Assembly: GCF_035594125.1 (NCBI RefSeq)
Contig: NC_087181.1
Coordinates: 7,116,840 to 7,180,839 of the forward strand
From: Scylla paramamosain
Taxonomy: Eukaryota > Arthropoda > Malacostraca > Decapoda > Portunidae
Reading direction: 5' to 3'
Length of the DNA: 64,000 nucleotides
Part shown: piece by piece, positions 40,666-53,556 of the stretch
Numbering within the stretch: the first letter of the stretch is position 1
How the letters are laid out: each line of letters begins with the position of its first letter
Program-made: the position numbers and the translations under genes
Notes under the pieces: model-generated
Told to the model about the DNA's origin: nothing
The model's input: only the letters and a program-made list of their open reading frames with translations
The model's database searches: none

Positions 40666-43124
40666 GTTGTTTTGCTTATCCATATAGAATGCCATAAACT
40701 TGCCTTAGCCTTTTCTCACCTAAAAATCCGAAAAAAAAAAACCCTAATACACGTTTCTGTTAATATCGTTTCGTTTCCCCATATCGGTTTTTTTGCTTGC
40801 ATTTTTGGCGTTTTGTTATCTAACAAGCTAAAAAAAAAAAGAAAAAAAACACATTTTTGCTGTTTTTTTTCCCAATAAAAGGTGTTTTGGACGCGATTTA
40901 GCGTTTTGGTACGTAAGAAACTAAAAAAAAAAAAACACTCAAAAGACATGTTTTTCATAATGTTTTGTTTTCAAATATAGATTGTTTTCCATGCTCTTTA
41001 TCGTTTGTTGTCTAATAAGCTCAAAAACACACATGTAACATGTTTCTGGTGGTGTCGTTTCTTTAACCCAAATAAGTTGCTTTGCATGCATTTTTGAGTT
41101 TTGCTAACTAGCTGTAAAACACTTATAACACAGGTTTGGTAATCTTGTTCTGTTTCTCCTTAAAGGATGTTTTGCATGCATTTTAGCGTTTTGATACGTA
41201 AGAAGAAAAACACTCAAACGACACTTTTTTTACAATGTTATTTGTTTTCCCCAAATAGGGTGATTTGCATCCACTTTAGCGTTTTGGTAAAAATAAGCTA
41301 GAAAATACTCAGGTTTCCTGTAATGTCATTTCGTTTCCCCAAATAGAGTGCTTTACGTGCATTTTGGCGTTTTAGTTCCTAAAAAGCTGGATAACACTCA
41401 AAATACACATTTTTGGTAATGTTCTATTTCTCCATAAAAAAAAAAAGCGCTTTGCATGCGTTATAGTTTTTTGGTACGCAAGAAGTCGTAAAACACTCAA
41501 TAGACAAGTTTTAGTAATGTTCTTTTCTTTTCCCATAAATGATGTTTTGCATGCACTTTGGCGCTTTTGTACCTAACAAGCTCAAAAAACTTTTCATACA
41601 CGTTTTTGGTTAATGTTGTTCATTTTTTTCTTCATGTAGAGCTTCTTCATGTATGTATTTTGGCGTTTTCGTACCTAACATGAGGAAAAACACTCATAGT
41701 ACACGTACATTACATAGTACATTACAACATAGGTAATGTTGTTCTGCTTCTTTATATATGGTTCTTTGAATGCATTTTCGAGTTTTAGTATCTAATATGT
41801 GGAAAAACCCTTATAATACAAGTTTTTCATAATGTTACTCCGTTTCTCCATATAGAGTGTTATTTATGTATTTTAGCATTTTATTGCATAAGAAGTTGAA
41901 AAGACATAACATTTCTGTTAAAATCGTTTCTTTTCCCAATATCTCAATATCTGGTAATTTGCATGCATTTTGGTGTTTTGGTACCTAACAAGCTCAAAAA
42001 CACTCAAAAGAAATATTTTTTGCTGATGTTTTTGTTTCTCCATAAACGGTGTTTTGGATGCGTTTTAGCAGTTTGGTGCGTAAGAAGCACTCAAATGACA
42101 CGTTTTTAATCAAGCATTTTTATTTTTCCATATAGAGTGTTTTCCACGATTTTTTTTTTTTTTTTAGCATTTGATGCCTTATATAATAATAATAATAATA
42201 AAAAACACATTTCTGGTAATGATATTTTCTTACCCCAAATAAGGTGATTTGCATGCATTTTCGGGTTTTGCTTCTTAACTTTGTGGAAAAATAAAAAACA
42301 TGATTTTGTTAATGTTGTTCTGTTTTTCCATATCTGGTGTTTTCCACGCGTTGTAACGTTTTGGTACATAAGAAGCAGAAAACACACAAAAGAAGTTTTT
42401 TATAATGTTTGATTGTCCCAAATACGGTTCTTTGCATGCACTTGAGTGTTTTGTTAAGTAACAAGCACAAAAATAATAATATCTTTTCATTTCCCAATAT
42501 CATTTAATTTGCATGCATTTTGGCGTTTTAGTACCTAACAAGTTCAAAAACACTCAAAATACCAATTTTTGGTATTGATGTTCTGTTTTCCCATTGAGTT
42601 TTTGAGTGTTTTAGCGATTTGGTACGTAATAAGCTCAAAACACTCAAAAGACACGTTTTTGATAATGTTGGTTTCTTTTCTTTTCCGGTAATATAAGTTT
42701 TATATTCCTTTTACCCTTTTGATGTCTAATATACAAAAAAAAAAAAAAAACTCAAATGGGGCGTTTCAGGTAATGTCGTTTCATTACACAAAGTAGGGTG
42801 TTTTGCATGTATTTTGTCGTTTTGGTACCTAATAAGCTGAAAAACACTCAAAACACACGTTATTTGTCAATAAAGACGTTTTGCATGCGTTTTAGAGTTT
42901 TCGTACGTAAGAAAATGAGTAAAAAAAAATATTCATAAGAGTTTTCGGTAAAGTTCTTTTCTTTTTCAATACAGATTCTTTTGCATGCAGTTTGGCGTTT
43001 TGGTACCTGACAACCTTAAAAAGAGTACATGTTTTTTGGTAATATTTTTTTATGTTTTTTGGTAATATTCTTCTGTTTCTTCATATAAGGTACTTTGTAT
43101 GTATTTTGGAGCTTTAATATTTAA

Positions 43125-43722
43125 CATCGGAAAAAAAAAAAAAATTCATAATAAACGTTTTTGGTAATGTTGTGTTTCTCGATATTGACTGCTGTTCATG
43201 TATTTTAGGATTTTGGTAAAAAAAGAAGCTTAAAAAAAACAACAATAATAATACACTTTTCTGTTAATATCTTTTCGTTTCCCGAAGTTGGGTAGTGTTT
43301 CCTTTTTCCATATAGAGTGTTTTCCATACTTTCTAGCGCTTAGATTAAAAATATACTGAAAAACACCCAAATGACACGTTTGTGGTGATGTTCCGTTATC
43401 CCAAACAGGGTGGTTTGCATGTATTTTTTGGTTTTGCTATATAACAAGATGAAAAACACTTAAAACACACGTTTTTAATAATGTCGTCCTGTTTCTTCAT
43501 ATATACTTTATATGCGTTTTGCCGATTTGGTATGTAACATAGGGATGAACACTCATAATACACATTTTTGGCAATGTTGTTCTGTTTCTCAATGCAGACT
43601 GGTATTCACAAGTTTTAGCCTTTTGGCACATAAGAAGCTGAAAAAAGCTCATAATACTTGTTTTCGTTAATATCGTTTAATTTCTAAATATCATGTGATT
43701 TGCATACATTTTTGCATGCATA
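43125..43722 (-). repeat. Left arm of a ~600-bp inverted duplication
   Basis: The reverse complement matches 47,556-48,145 across about six monomers, including private variants: CAGTCTGCATTGAGAAACGG / its complement near 43,590, CACCCTGTTTGGGATAACGG / complement near 43,390, and ATGAACAGCAGTCAATATCG / complement near 43,180. Identity looks about 90 %, much higher than between random region-B monomers. Confidence 0.85.
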
Positions 43723-44723
43723 CTCAAAACACCCGTTATTGGTTATGCTATTCTGTTTCTCCATAAAGGGTATTTTGCAAACGTTTTTAGGGTTTTGGTG
43801 CATTAGAAGCTCAAAAAAAAAATAAATAAAAAATAAAGACACATTTTGATAATGTTTTGTTTTCCCATGTATAGTGTTTTCTATGTTTTTTTTTTTTAGC
43901 GTTTTTGTGCCTAATATGGTCAAAAACACCCATATGACACGTTTTTGGTAATATCGTCTCGTTGTCCAAATTAGCGTGCTTTGCAAGCATTTTAGCGTTT
44001 TGATCCTAACAAGCTGGGAAACACTCGAAACATACGTTTTTGGTAAGGCTGTTCTGTTTCTCCATGATGGATGTTTTACATACGTTTTTGTACCTAAGAA
44101 GCTGAAAGCATTAAAAACACACGTTTTAGGTAATGTTTTATTTCTTTTCCCATATAGGATGCTTTGCATGCACTTTGACGTTTTGGTACCTAAGAAATTC
44201 GAAAACACATACGTTTTTGGTAAGGTTGTTGTAATTCTTTTTATAGGGTGCATTGTTTGCATTTTGGCGTTTTGGAATAACTGGAAAAACTCTCATAATA
44301 CACGTTTTATGTAATGCTGCTTCTCCACATAGAGTGTTTTGGGGTTTTGGTATCATAATACACATTTCTGTTAGAATCGTTTCGTTTCCCCATATCAGGC
44401 CCTTTGCATGGATTTTGGCGTTTTGTTATCTAAGAGCCTCAAAACAATCAAAACACACATTTTTTGCTAATGTTGCATTAATGCATTTTAGCGTTTGATG
44501 GTTAATACGCTCAAAAACACCTCAATTATACGTTGTTACCCAAAATACAGTGGTTTGCATGCATATTAACGTGTTGTTATTTAATAAGCTGAAAAATCTC
44601 AAAGTACACGCTTTTGTAAAAAAAAAAAAAAAAAAAAATTTCCTCATAAAGGATGTTTTGAATGCGTTTTAGCGCTTTAGTACGTAAGATAAAAACAAAA
44701 CAAAAAACACTCAAAAACATGTT

Positions 44724-44726
44724 TTT

Positions 44727-44755
<29 letters not shown>
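44724..44755. repeat. (TTTA)n microsatellite
   Basis: About eight TTTA/ATTT repeats inside a minus-oriented monomer. Confidence 0.95.
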
Positions 44756-44759
<4 letters not shown>

Positions 44760-47469
44760 TATAAGGTGCTTTGCATATAAAAACACTGAAAAGACACCTT
44801 TTTAGTAATGCTGTTCTCTTTTCCCATATAAAATGCCTTGCATGAACAGTTGCGTTTTCGTACCTAAGAAAATAACACGTTTTTCGTAAGGTTTTCCTGT
44901 TTCTCCCTGTAGATTACTATTCATATGTTTTATCGGTTTGTTACCTAAGAAGATGGAAAATACTCATAAAACAAAATTCTGTTAATATCGTTTCGTTTCC
45001 CCATATCGGGACATTTGCATGCATTTTTGCGTTTTGGTACCTATTAAGCTGGAAAACACTTATGTTATGGGTAAAGTTTCCCCATAAAGGATATTTTGCC
45101 CGCGTTTTATTGTTTTGGTACGTACTCCTAAGAAGCTGAAAAATACTCAAAAGTCACGTTTATTTTAATGTTTTCTTTTTCCCTTATAGTGTTTTATATA
45201 CTATTCTGCGTTTTGTCGCCTAATACGCTCAAAAACACCCAAATGACACGTTTCCGGTAAAGTCCTTTCGTTACCCCAAATAGGGTGTTTTGCATGCATT
45301 TTGGAGTTTTGGTAAATACCAAGCAAGAAAAAACTCGAAACATGTTTTTTGGTCATGTTGTTCTGATTCTCCATAAAGGGTGTTTTCCATGCGTTTTAGC
45401 GTTTTGGTACGTAAGAAGCTAAAAAGAAAAAAAAAACACTGATAAGACACGTTTTTGGCAATGTTCTCTTCTTTTCCCATATCGGGTGCTTTGCATGTAC
45501 TTTTGTATTTGTGGTACCTAACAAGATCAAAAACATTCATGATACACGTATTTGATAATCTTTTTTTTTTTTTCATAGAGTTCTTTGCATGTATTTCGTC
45601 GTTTTGGTACGCAATAGGGGGGGAAAACTCATAATAAACGTTTTTTGGTATTGTTATTCGGTTTCCCCATATAAACTGATATTCACAAGTTTTAGCCTTT
45701 TGGCACATAAGAAGCTGAATAAAGCTTCTAGCGTTCTAGCGTTTTGCTACATAAGCTGTAAAACAATCATAAAACACTTTTGTGTTAATATCGTTTCGCT
45801 TCCCAAAATCAGTTAATTTGCGTGCATTTTGGCGTAGTGTTACCTAACAAGCTCAAAACTTTCAAAACTTCCATTTTTAGTAATGTAATTCTTTTTCCTC
45901 ATACAGGGTATTTTGCAAAATACCTCAAAAGACACTTAAAAGACACTTTTATAATAATGCCCTTTAGCGTTTTGGTACCTAACAACCTCAAAAATACTCA
46001 ATGCACATTTTTGGTAATGTTGCTTTGTTTCTTCATATAGGGTGCTTTGTAAGCATTTTTGCATTTTGGTACCTAATATGAGGAAAAACACTCATAATAA
46101 AAGTTTTGGTAATGTTCTATTTCTTTATATAGAGTGCTATTCACGTGTTTAAGCGTGTTGGTACATAAAAATCTGAAAAAAACACTCATAATAGAAGTTT
46201 CTGTTAATATCGTTTTGTTTCCCAATGTCCGGTGATTTTCATGCATTTTGGTGTTTTGTTACCTAACATGCTCTAAAAAATCTCAAAGTACACTTTTTTG
46301 CTAATGTTTTTCTGTTTCTCCATGAAGAGTGTTTTGTATGCGTTTCAGTGTTTTGGTAAGTAAGAAGCTGAGATATACTCAAAACACAAATTTTTTGTAA
46401 TGTTTGCTTTTCCCATACAGGATGCTCTGCATGCACTTTAGCATTTTGATACCTAACAAGCTCAAAATTATTGTTAGTACACATTTTTGGTAATGTTGTT
46501 CTTCATATAGGGTGTTTGCATGAACTTTACCGTTTTGGTACCTTACAAACTCAAAAATATTCATAATACACGTTATTGGTGATATTGTTCTGTTTTTCCA
46601 TATATTGTGCTATTCACGTATTTTAGCATTTTCTTACCTATGAAGTTCAAAAACACTTATAATACATATTTATGTAATACCGTTTCGTTTCTCAGTATGT
46701 ATTGCATGTATTTTGGCGTTCTCGTAACCAACAAGCTCAAAACTTTCAATACACCCGTTTTTGGTAATGCTGTTCTGTTTCTTCATAAATGGTGTTATTC
46801 ATGCGTTTAAGCACGTTTGGTACGTAAGAAACTCAAAAAAGTTTCAAAAGACACATTTTTAATAATGTTCTCTTCTTTTCCCAAATGGAGTGTTCTCCAA
46901 GGATTTAATCTAATATGCTTAAAACTCCCAAATAACACGTTTCTGTTAAAGTCATTCCGTTACCCGATTGAGAGTGTTTTGCATGCTTATTGGTGTTTTG
47001 TTACCTAAGGAGCTTAGAAACTCTAAAAATGCATGTTTTTGGTAATGTTCTTTTTCTCCATAAAGGTTATTTTCCATGCGTTTTAGCATTTTGTTATGTA
47101 AGGAACTAAAAACAAAACATTCAAAATTGACGTTTTTAATAAAGTTTTTTCTTCCGATATAGGGTACTTTGCATGCAGTTTGGCGATTTAATACCTTTGA
47201 AGGCAACCCCCGAAAAAAAAAGACGTTTATAATAATGTTGTATTCTTTTCCCATAGAAGGTGTCTTGCATTCACTTTGGGATTTTGGTACCTAACAAGTA
47301 AAAAGAAAAAAAATGTACCTTTACCATTTTGGTGTTTTGGTCCCTAAGAAGCTCAAAACACTTAAAATCCACGTTTTGGCAATATTGTTATGTATCTCAA
47401 TATACAGTGGACGCGTTTTAGCATTTTGGTACGTAAGAAGCTAAAAAAAAAACCACTCAAATGACAAGT

Positions 47470-47547
47470 TTCTGGTAATGTCGTTCCGTTACCCGATAGA
47501 CGGTGTTTTACATCAATTTTCGCATTTTAATATCTTTAATACATTGA
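47470..47547 (-). repeat. Direct repeat flanking the inverted duplication (left)
   Basis: TCTGGTAATGTCGTTC ... CGCATTTTAATA is repeated at 48,149-48,225. The pair brackets the plus-oriented segment 47,548-48,149. Confidence 0.75.
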
Positions 47548-48149
47548 GCTTGTTAGGTACCAAGATGTAAAAATCCATGCAAATCACATGATATTTGGAA
47601 ATTAAAGGATATTAACGAAAACATGTATTATGAGCTTTTTTCAGCTTCTTATGTACCAAAAGGCTAAAACTTGTGAATACCAGTCTGCATTGAGAAACGG
47701 AACAACATTATTAAAAATGTGTATTATGAGTGTTCATCCCCATGTTAGATACCAAATCGGCAAAACGCATATAAATCATATATGAAGAAACAGAATGACA
47801 TTACTAAAAACGTGTGTTTTAAATGTTTTTCATCTTGTTATATGGCAAAACCAAAAAAATGCAGGCAAACCACCCTGTTTGGGATAACGGAACAACATTA
47901 CCACAAACTTGTCATTTGGGTGTTTTTCAGTATATTAGTAATCAAAGCGCTAGAAAGTATGGAAAACACTCCATATGGGAGAACAAAACCTTACCCAACT
48001 TTAGGAAACGAAAAGATATTAACAGAAAAGTGTATTATTAATGTTTTTTTTAGCTTCTTTTTTTTACCAAAATCAAAAAATACATGAACAGCAGTCAATA
48101 TCGAGAAACACAACATTACCAAAAACGTATATTATGAAATTTTTTTTTT
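47548..48149 (+). repeat. Right arm of the inverted duplication (plus-oriented satellite B)
   Basis: Orientation changes after CTTTAATACAT to TGAGCTTGTTAGGTACC and back near 48,140-48,150. The segment is the inverted copy of 43,125-43,722, bracketed by 75-bp direct repeats. This suggests copying of an upstream segment in reverse into this site rather than simple inversion. Confidence 0.83.
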
Positions 48150-48308
48150 CTGGTAATGTCGTTCTGTTACCCCATAGATGGTGTTTTGCATCCATTTTCG
48201 CATTTTAATACCTAAGAATCTGAAAAAAAAACACTCAATATACACGTTTTTTTTTTTTTGGCAATGATGTTCTGTTTTCCATAATTGGTGTTTTGCATGA
48301 GTTTTAGT
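48149..48308 (-). repeat. Minus-oriented satellite B with right-hand direct repeat
   Basis: The first 75 bp duplicate 47,470-47,547. Then one further monomer (TTGCATGAGTTTTAGTATT) runs into the T-rich tail of the LINE fragment. Confidence 0.75.
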
Positions 48309-49241
48309 ATTTTTTTTCTTTTTTATGTAGGAAAACACTGGCCAAGGGCAACAAAAATCTAATAAAAAAAAAATGCCCACTGAAATGCCAGTCCCATAAA
48401 AGGGTCAAAGCAGTGGTCAAAAATTGATGAATAAGTGTCTTGAAACCTTCTTCTTGAAGGAATTCAAGTCATAGGAAGGTGGAAATACAAAAGCAGGCAG
48501 GGAGTTCCAGAGTTTACCAGAGAAAGGGATGACTGATTGGGAATACTGGTTAATCCTTGCGTTAGAGAGGTGGACAGAATAGTGGTGAGAGAAAGAAGAA
48601 AGTCTTGTGCAGCGAGGCCGCAGAAGGAGGGGAGGCATGCAGTTAGCAAGATCGGAAGAGCAGTTAGCATGAAAATAGCGGTAGAAGACAGCTAGCTATG
48701 CAACATTGCGGTGGTGAGAGAGAGGCTGAAGACAGTCAGTTAGAGGAGAGGAGTTGATGAGACGAAAAGCTTTTGATTCCACCCTGTCTAGAAGAACAGT
48801 ATGAGAGGAACCCCCCCAAACATGTGAAGCATACTCCATACATGGACGGATAAGGCCCTTGTACAGAGTTAGCAGCTGAGGGGGGGGTGGTGAGAAAAAC
48901 TGGCGGAGACGTTTCAGAACATCTAACTTCATAGAAGATGTTTTAGCTAGAGATGAGATGTGAAGTTTCCAGTTCAGATTATAAGTAAAGGACAGACAGA
49001 GGATGTTCAGTGTAGAAGAGGGGGACAGTTGAGTGTCATTGAAGAAGAGGGGATAGTTGTCTGAAAGGTTGTGTCGAGTTGATAGATGGAGGAATTGAGT
49101 TTTTGAGGCATTGAACAATACCAAGTTTGTTCTGCCCCAATCAGAAATTTTAGAAAGATCAGAAGTCAAGCATTCTGTGGCTTCCCTGCGTGATATGTTT
49201 TCCTCCTGAAGGGTTGGACGTCTATGAAAAGACGTGGAAAA
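48309..49241 (-). mobile_element. 5'-truncated jockey-like non-LTR retrotransposon (LINE) 3' fragment
   Basis: About 930 bp of non-satellite, higher-G+C sequence on the minus strand. It consists of the last ~270 codons of the reverse-transcriptase ORF, a 3' UTR of about 100 bp, and an A-rich tail (T run at 48,309-48,324 on plus). The sequence resembles a jockey-like family I recall from crab and shrimp genomes (motifs CMEYASHVWGG, GKLWNSLPA). 5' truncation falls just after where the YADD catalytic motif would lie. No target-site duplication is seen, and the satellite on the two sides has opposite orientation, so later rearrangement is likely. Confidence 0.85.
48417..49241 (-). pseudogene. Reverse transcriptase C-terminal fragment (jockey-like LINE), one internal stop
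   Basis: One frame encodes the thumb and C-terminal part of a LINE reverse transcriptase. In order it has HFSTSFHRRPTLQEE, REATECLTSDLSKISDWG, LVLFNASKTQFLHLSTRH, LTLYKGLIRPCMEYASHVWG (CMEYASHVWGG at 48,810-48,842) and GKLWNSLPAFVFPPSYDL. A TAG at 48,696-48,698, after HHRNVA, interrupts it. Downstream LAVFYRYFHANCSSDLANCM continues in the same frame, so this is a point mutation (probably from a serine codon), not a frameshift. The frame ends HLFINF-stop at 48,417. The catalytic palm (YADD) and endonuclease are missing, so it is inactive. An open stretch upstream of 49,241 is satellite-derived and not part of the protein. Confidence 0.87.
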
Positions 49242-52200
49242 GTGCATAAAAATTACCAAAAAGTGTATGATTAGAGTGTTTCCTACCATGTCATCTACAA
49301 AAACACCAAAATCCATGCAAAAGACCCTATTTGAGAAAACGAAACGATATTAACAGGAATGCTTTTTATTAGTGCTTTTTAGCTTCTTAGATAATAAAAT
49401 GCTAAAACACACGAATAGCACCCTGTATGGAAAAACAAAACAACATTACGAAAAAACGTTTATATTGTATCTTTTAAAACTTGTTACATACCAAAATTCA
49501 AATAGAGGCATATGGGAAAAGTGTCTTCTGAGTGTTTTTGAGCTTTTTAGGTACCAAATCGCCAAAGTGTTTGCTTAAGTACCCTATATGGGAAAAGAAG
49601 ACAACATTATTAAAAACGTGTCTTTTGAGTTTTTTTCAGTTTCTTTCATACCAAAACTCTAAAACGCATTCCAAACACACTTTATTAAGGATAATAATAA
49701 CATTACCCCAAACGTGCATTTTGAGAGTTTTTGATCTTAATAGGTACCAAAATGTCAAAATATATGTAAAACATCATATTTCACCATACACATTACCATA
49801 AACATGTTTTTATTTTATGCGTAATAGGCACTAAAACGATAAAAAAAAAAGCATGGAAAACACCCTACTTGGGAAATCAAACAATATTATAAAAAAAAAA
49901 AAAAACAGATCTTGTATGTGTTTCTGAGCTTCTTACATAAGAGCTTCTTATATAAGACCCCAGAAGGCATGCAAGGTATTTTATATAGGGTAAGGAAAGA
50001 ATTTTAACAAAAACGTGTTATTTTGTGTTTTTTGAGCACATTATGCTCCAAAACGCTAAAATGAATGCAAAATATTATATATGGGGGAAAATAACTATAA
50101 AAAACCTGTCTTTTGAGTGTTTTTGATCTTCTTACGTACTTAATAGCTAAAACGCGACTGAAACGATTTTTATATAGAAACAGAACAACATTAGCAAAAA
50201 GGTTGTTTTGAAAGTTTTTAAGCTTTTAGGTAAAAAAAAAACGCCAAAATGCATGCAAAGAACACGCGGGATATGGGGAAACGAAATTATATTAAAAGAA
50301 AAAGTGTATTATGAGTATTTTTTTTAGCTTCTTACGTACCAAAATGCTAAATCACATGAATAGATCTCTATATGGAGAAAAAGAACGAGTATATATACTG
50401 TTTGTCCTCATGTTAGGTACAAAAACGTTAACATACATACAAAGTAGCCTATATAAAGAAACATACCAATATTACCAAAGAATTTGTATTATGGGTATTT
50501 TTGAGAAAAAAAATGAAAAAAAAAATTACTCTTTTGAGTGTTTTGAGCTTCTTAGAAACCAAACGCTAAAACACATGCAAAACAGCTTTTATATAGAAAC
50601 AGGACAACACTGTTTTTGAACTTCCTAGTTACCAAAACGCCAAAATACATGCAAATCACCGTCTATGGGGTAACAAAACAGCTTTACGTGAAATGTGTCA
50701 TTTGGGTGTTTTTGTTTAAAAGAATGGAAAACACACTAAATAGGGAAACAAAACATTATCAGAAACGTGTCTTTTGTTTTTAAGCTTATGGACCAAAATG
50801 TTAAAATGCGTCCAAAACACCCTTTATTTAGAAACAGAGCAAAATTAGCAAAAAAAAAAAAAAAAAACTGCGTTTTATGTGATTTTGAATTTGTTAGGTA
50901 CCAAAAAAAAAAAAAAAAAAAGCCAAAGCAAAGTACCCGATATGGGGAAATGAAACGATATTGACAGAAAATTGTGTTATGAATCTTTTCCAGTCTCTTA
51001 CGTACTAAACCTCTAAAACACGTGAAGGGCACTCTATATCGAGAAGCAAGAACTTTACCAAAAACGTGTTTTATGAGATTTTTTCCAAATGTTAGGCAAC
51101 AAAACGCCAAAATGCAGACAAAGCATCTGGCATTAAGAAACGTATTATCAAAAACGTGTCTTTTGAGTGTTTATGAGCTTCTTACGTACGAAATCGGTAA
51201 CACGCGTGCAAAACACCTTTTATGGAGAAACAGAAAAAAAAAAAAATACAAAAACAGGTTTTGATTTTTTTCTCTTAGCTTTTTAGTAAAAGATCCAAAC
51301 GCATGCAAAGAACTTGATATGAGTAAATGAAACATTATTAACGGAAACGTGTATTATGAGTCTTTTTCAGCTTCTTGGGTAACAAAACGCTAAAACAAGC
51401 GTATAGTACTCTATGCGGAGAAACAACATTACCAAAAAGCGTGTATATCGAGTGTTTTTTTTTTTTTCAACTTGTTAGGTACTCAAACGCCCAAGAGCAT
51501 GAGAGGCACCTTAAATGGGAAAAGAAAACAAGATCACCAATAACGTCTCTTTTGGATGTTTATCAGCTACTGACAAACCAAAACGCTAAAACGCATACAA
51601 AACGCCCTTTATTGAGAAACAGAACAACATTACCAAAAAACGTGTGCTTTGAGTGTTTTCCAGCTTGTTATAATCAAAATTTTCAAAATATATGTAAAGC
51701 ACCCTATTTCGGGCAACGAAACGACATTCCCGGAAACGTGTTGTTTTGTTACTTTTAAGCATAGTAGGCACCTAACGCTAGAAAAAAAAGACATGGAAAA
51801 TACTCTATATAGGAAAACAAAACTTTATCAAAAAACTTTTTTTGTGTGTTTTGAACTTATTACGTAACGAAACTCTAAAATGCGTCGAAACCACCCTTTA
51901 TTAAAGAAACAGAACAACGTTAGGAAAAAGATGTGTTTTGATTTTTTTTCTTGAGCTTATTAGGTGATAAAACGCCAAAATTCATGCAAAATACCTTATA
52001 TAGGGAAACGAAACGATATTAACGATATTCCCCATGTCAGGTACCAAAACGACAAAATACATACAAAGAACCTTAAATGAAGAGCTTGTTAGGTACCAAA
52101 ATGACAAAGTGCAAGCAAAGCACCCTATATGGCTATATGGGAAAAAAATTTTAAAAATGTTTTTTTTTCTATTTCTTATGTACAAACACGTTAAAACGCA

Positions 52201-53470
52201 TACGAAATAACGTGTAATGGAGAAACAGGACAACATTACCAAAAAACGTGTATTTTGAGTGTTTTTGAGCTTCATAAGTACCAAAATGCCAAAATACATG
52301 CAAAAAACCCTCGATGCAGTAACGGAACGACATTACCAGAAAATTGTCATATGGGTTGTTTTGGGGTATATTAAGCACCATATCGCTGATTTTTTTTTTT
52401 TTTTTTTTAGCTTCTTACGTACCAAAACGCTCAAACGCGTGGAAAATAACTTCTTTTTTATGAAGAAACAACATTTGTATTGAATGATTTTTAGATCGGA
52501 AAACACCAAAATACATGCATATTACCCGATATTAGGAAACGAAACGATATTAACAGAGAAGTGCATTATGAGATTTTCACCAAAACTCAAAAATATATTA
52601 ATAACATTCTATATAAAGAAACAGAACAACGTTACCAAAACGTGTATTATGAGTTGTTGTTTTTTTGCAATGTTAGATGATAAAACTCCAAAATGCATAC
52701 ATATCACCCTATCGAGGAAACATAAACAAACACGTGTATTATGAGTGTTTTCCCCTATGTTAGGTACTAAAACGCCAAAATGCATACAGAGTAGCCAACA
52801 TGAAGAAACAGAACAAATTTATTAGAAAAAAAAATATTATGAGTGTTTTGTGCTTGTTAGGTACCAAAACGCTTAAGTGCATGCAAAGCACGCTATATGG
52901 GAAAAATAAAGAACATTCTTTTGAATGTTTTATTTTTTCTGCTTACGTACTAAAACGTTAAAATGCATGCAAAACGCCATTCATGGGCAAGTAGAATAAC
53001 ATTACGAACTTGTGTGTTTTAAGCGTTTTCCATCTTGTTAGGTACAAAGACGATAAAATGCATGCAAAATATCCTATTTGGGATAATAAAACGTTTTTAC
53101 CAGAAACGTGTCATTTGGGTTTTTTTTTTTTTTTAACATCAAAACGCTGAAAAGAATGGAAAACACTATACATGGGAAATTAAAACATTATCAAAAACGT
53201 GTCTTTTGCGTGTTTTTGAGCTTATTACGTACCAAATTTCTAAAACGCTCCAAAACAATCTTTTATGGAGGAACAGAACATTACCAAAAACGGGTGTTTG
53301 TAGTGTTTTCGAGCTTGAAAGGTACCAAAACGCCAAAATGCATGCAAATTACCCGATATTTTGAAAAAAAAAACGATATTAACAGAAAAGTTTATTAAGA
53401 GTGTTTTTTGAGCTTGTTATTTACCAAAACGATAATGTGCATGCAAAGTACCCTATTTGAGAAAAGCAAA
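49242..53470 (+). repeat. Satellite region B, plus-oriented diverged monomers
   Basis: About 45 monomers in plus orientation with ordered types: CGATATTAACAG, then CACGTGAATAGCA, then CATGTTAGGTACC, and later CGTGTCATTTGGGTG. The CGATATTAACAG-type monomer recurs near 49,345, 50,283, 50,950, 51,330, 52,010, 52,543 and 53,375. Poly(A) and poly(T) runs at 50,849-50,868, 50,907-50,920 and 52,390-52,409 interrupt monomers. No gene is seen. Confidence 0.87.
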
Positions 53471-53485
53471 CTTATTATTGTTATC

Positions 53486-53555
<70 letters not shown>

Positions 53556-53556
53556 C
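53471..53556. repeat. (TTA)n microsatellite
   Basis: About 85 bp of TTA/ATT repeats, pure from about 53,486 to 53,555, inserted between two satellite B monomers. Confidence 0.97.

Larger units (their letters stand above)
40666..47547 (-). repeat. Satellite region B, minus-oriented diverged monomers
   Basis: About 75 monomers of roughly 90 bp in reverse orientation: TTTGCATGCATTTTGGCGTT, TTGGTACCTAACAAGCTC, AAAACACTCAAAA and TTTTTGGTAATGTTGTTCTG recur throughout. Neighbouring monomers differ far more than in region A and no clean 1.1-kb unit is kept. The marker CTGTTAATATCGTTTCG recurs irregularly (near 40,760, 41,918, 43,265, 43,670, 44,370, 44,980, 45,785 and 46,205). Small A, T and AAT runs (42,183-42,200; 42,727-42,744; 44,617-44,638) interrupt it. 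No gene is visible. Confidence 0.88.

Noticed and set aside
43684..44262. 192-codon minus-strand frame, the longest in the satellite
   Set aside because: Composed of repeated TLPKTCVF / KTLKCMQS peptides, one per monomer; a run of monomers without stops.
49242..49316. FVDDMVG in the minus-strand frame upstream of the LINE, resembling an RT catalytic YADD/FxDD
   Set aside because: It is encoded by satellite sequence (TGTTTTTGTAGATGACATGG on minus), outside the LINE. The real element is truncated before its HFSTSFHRRP segment, so the match is chance.
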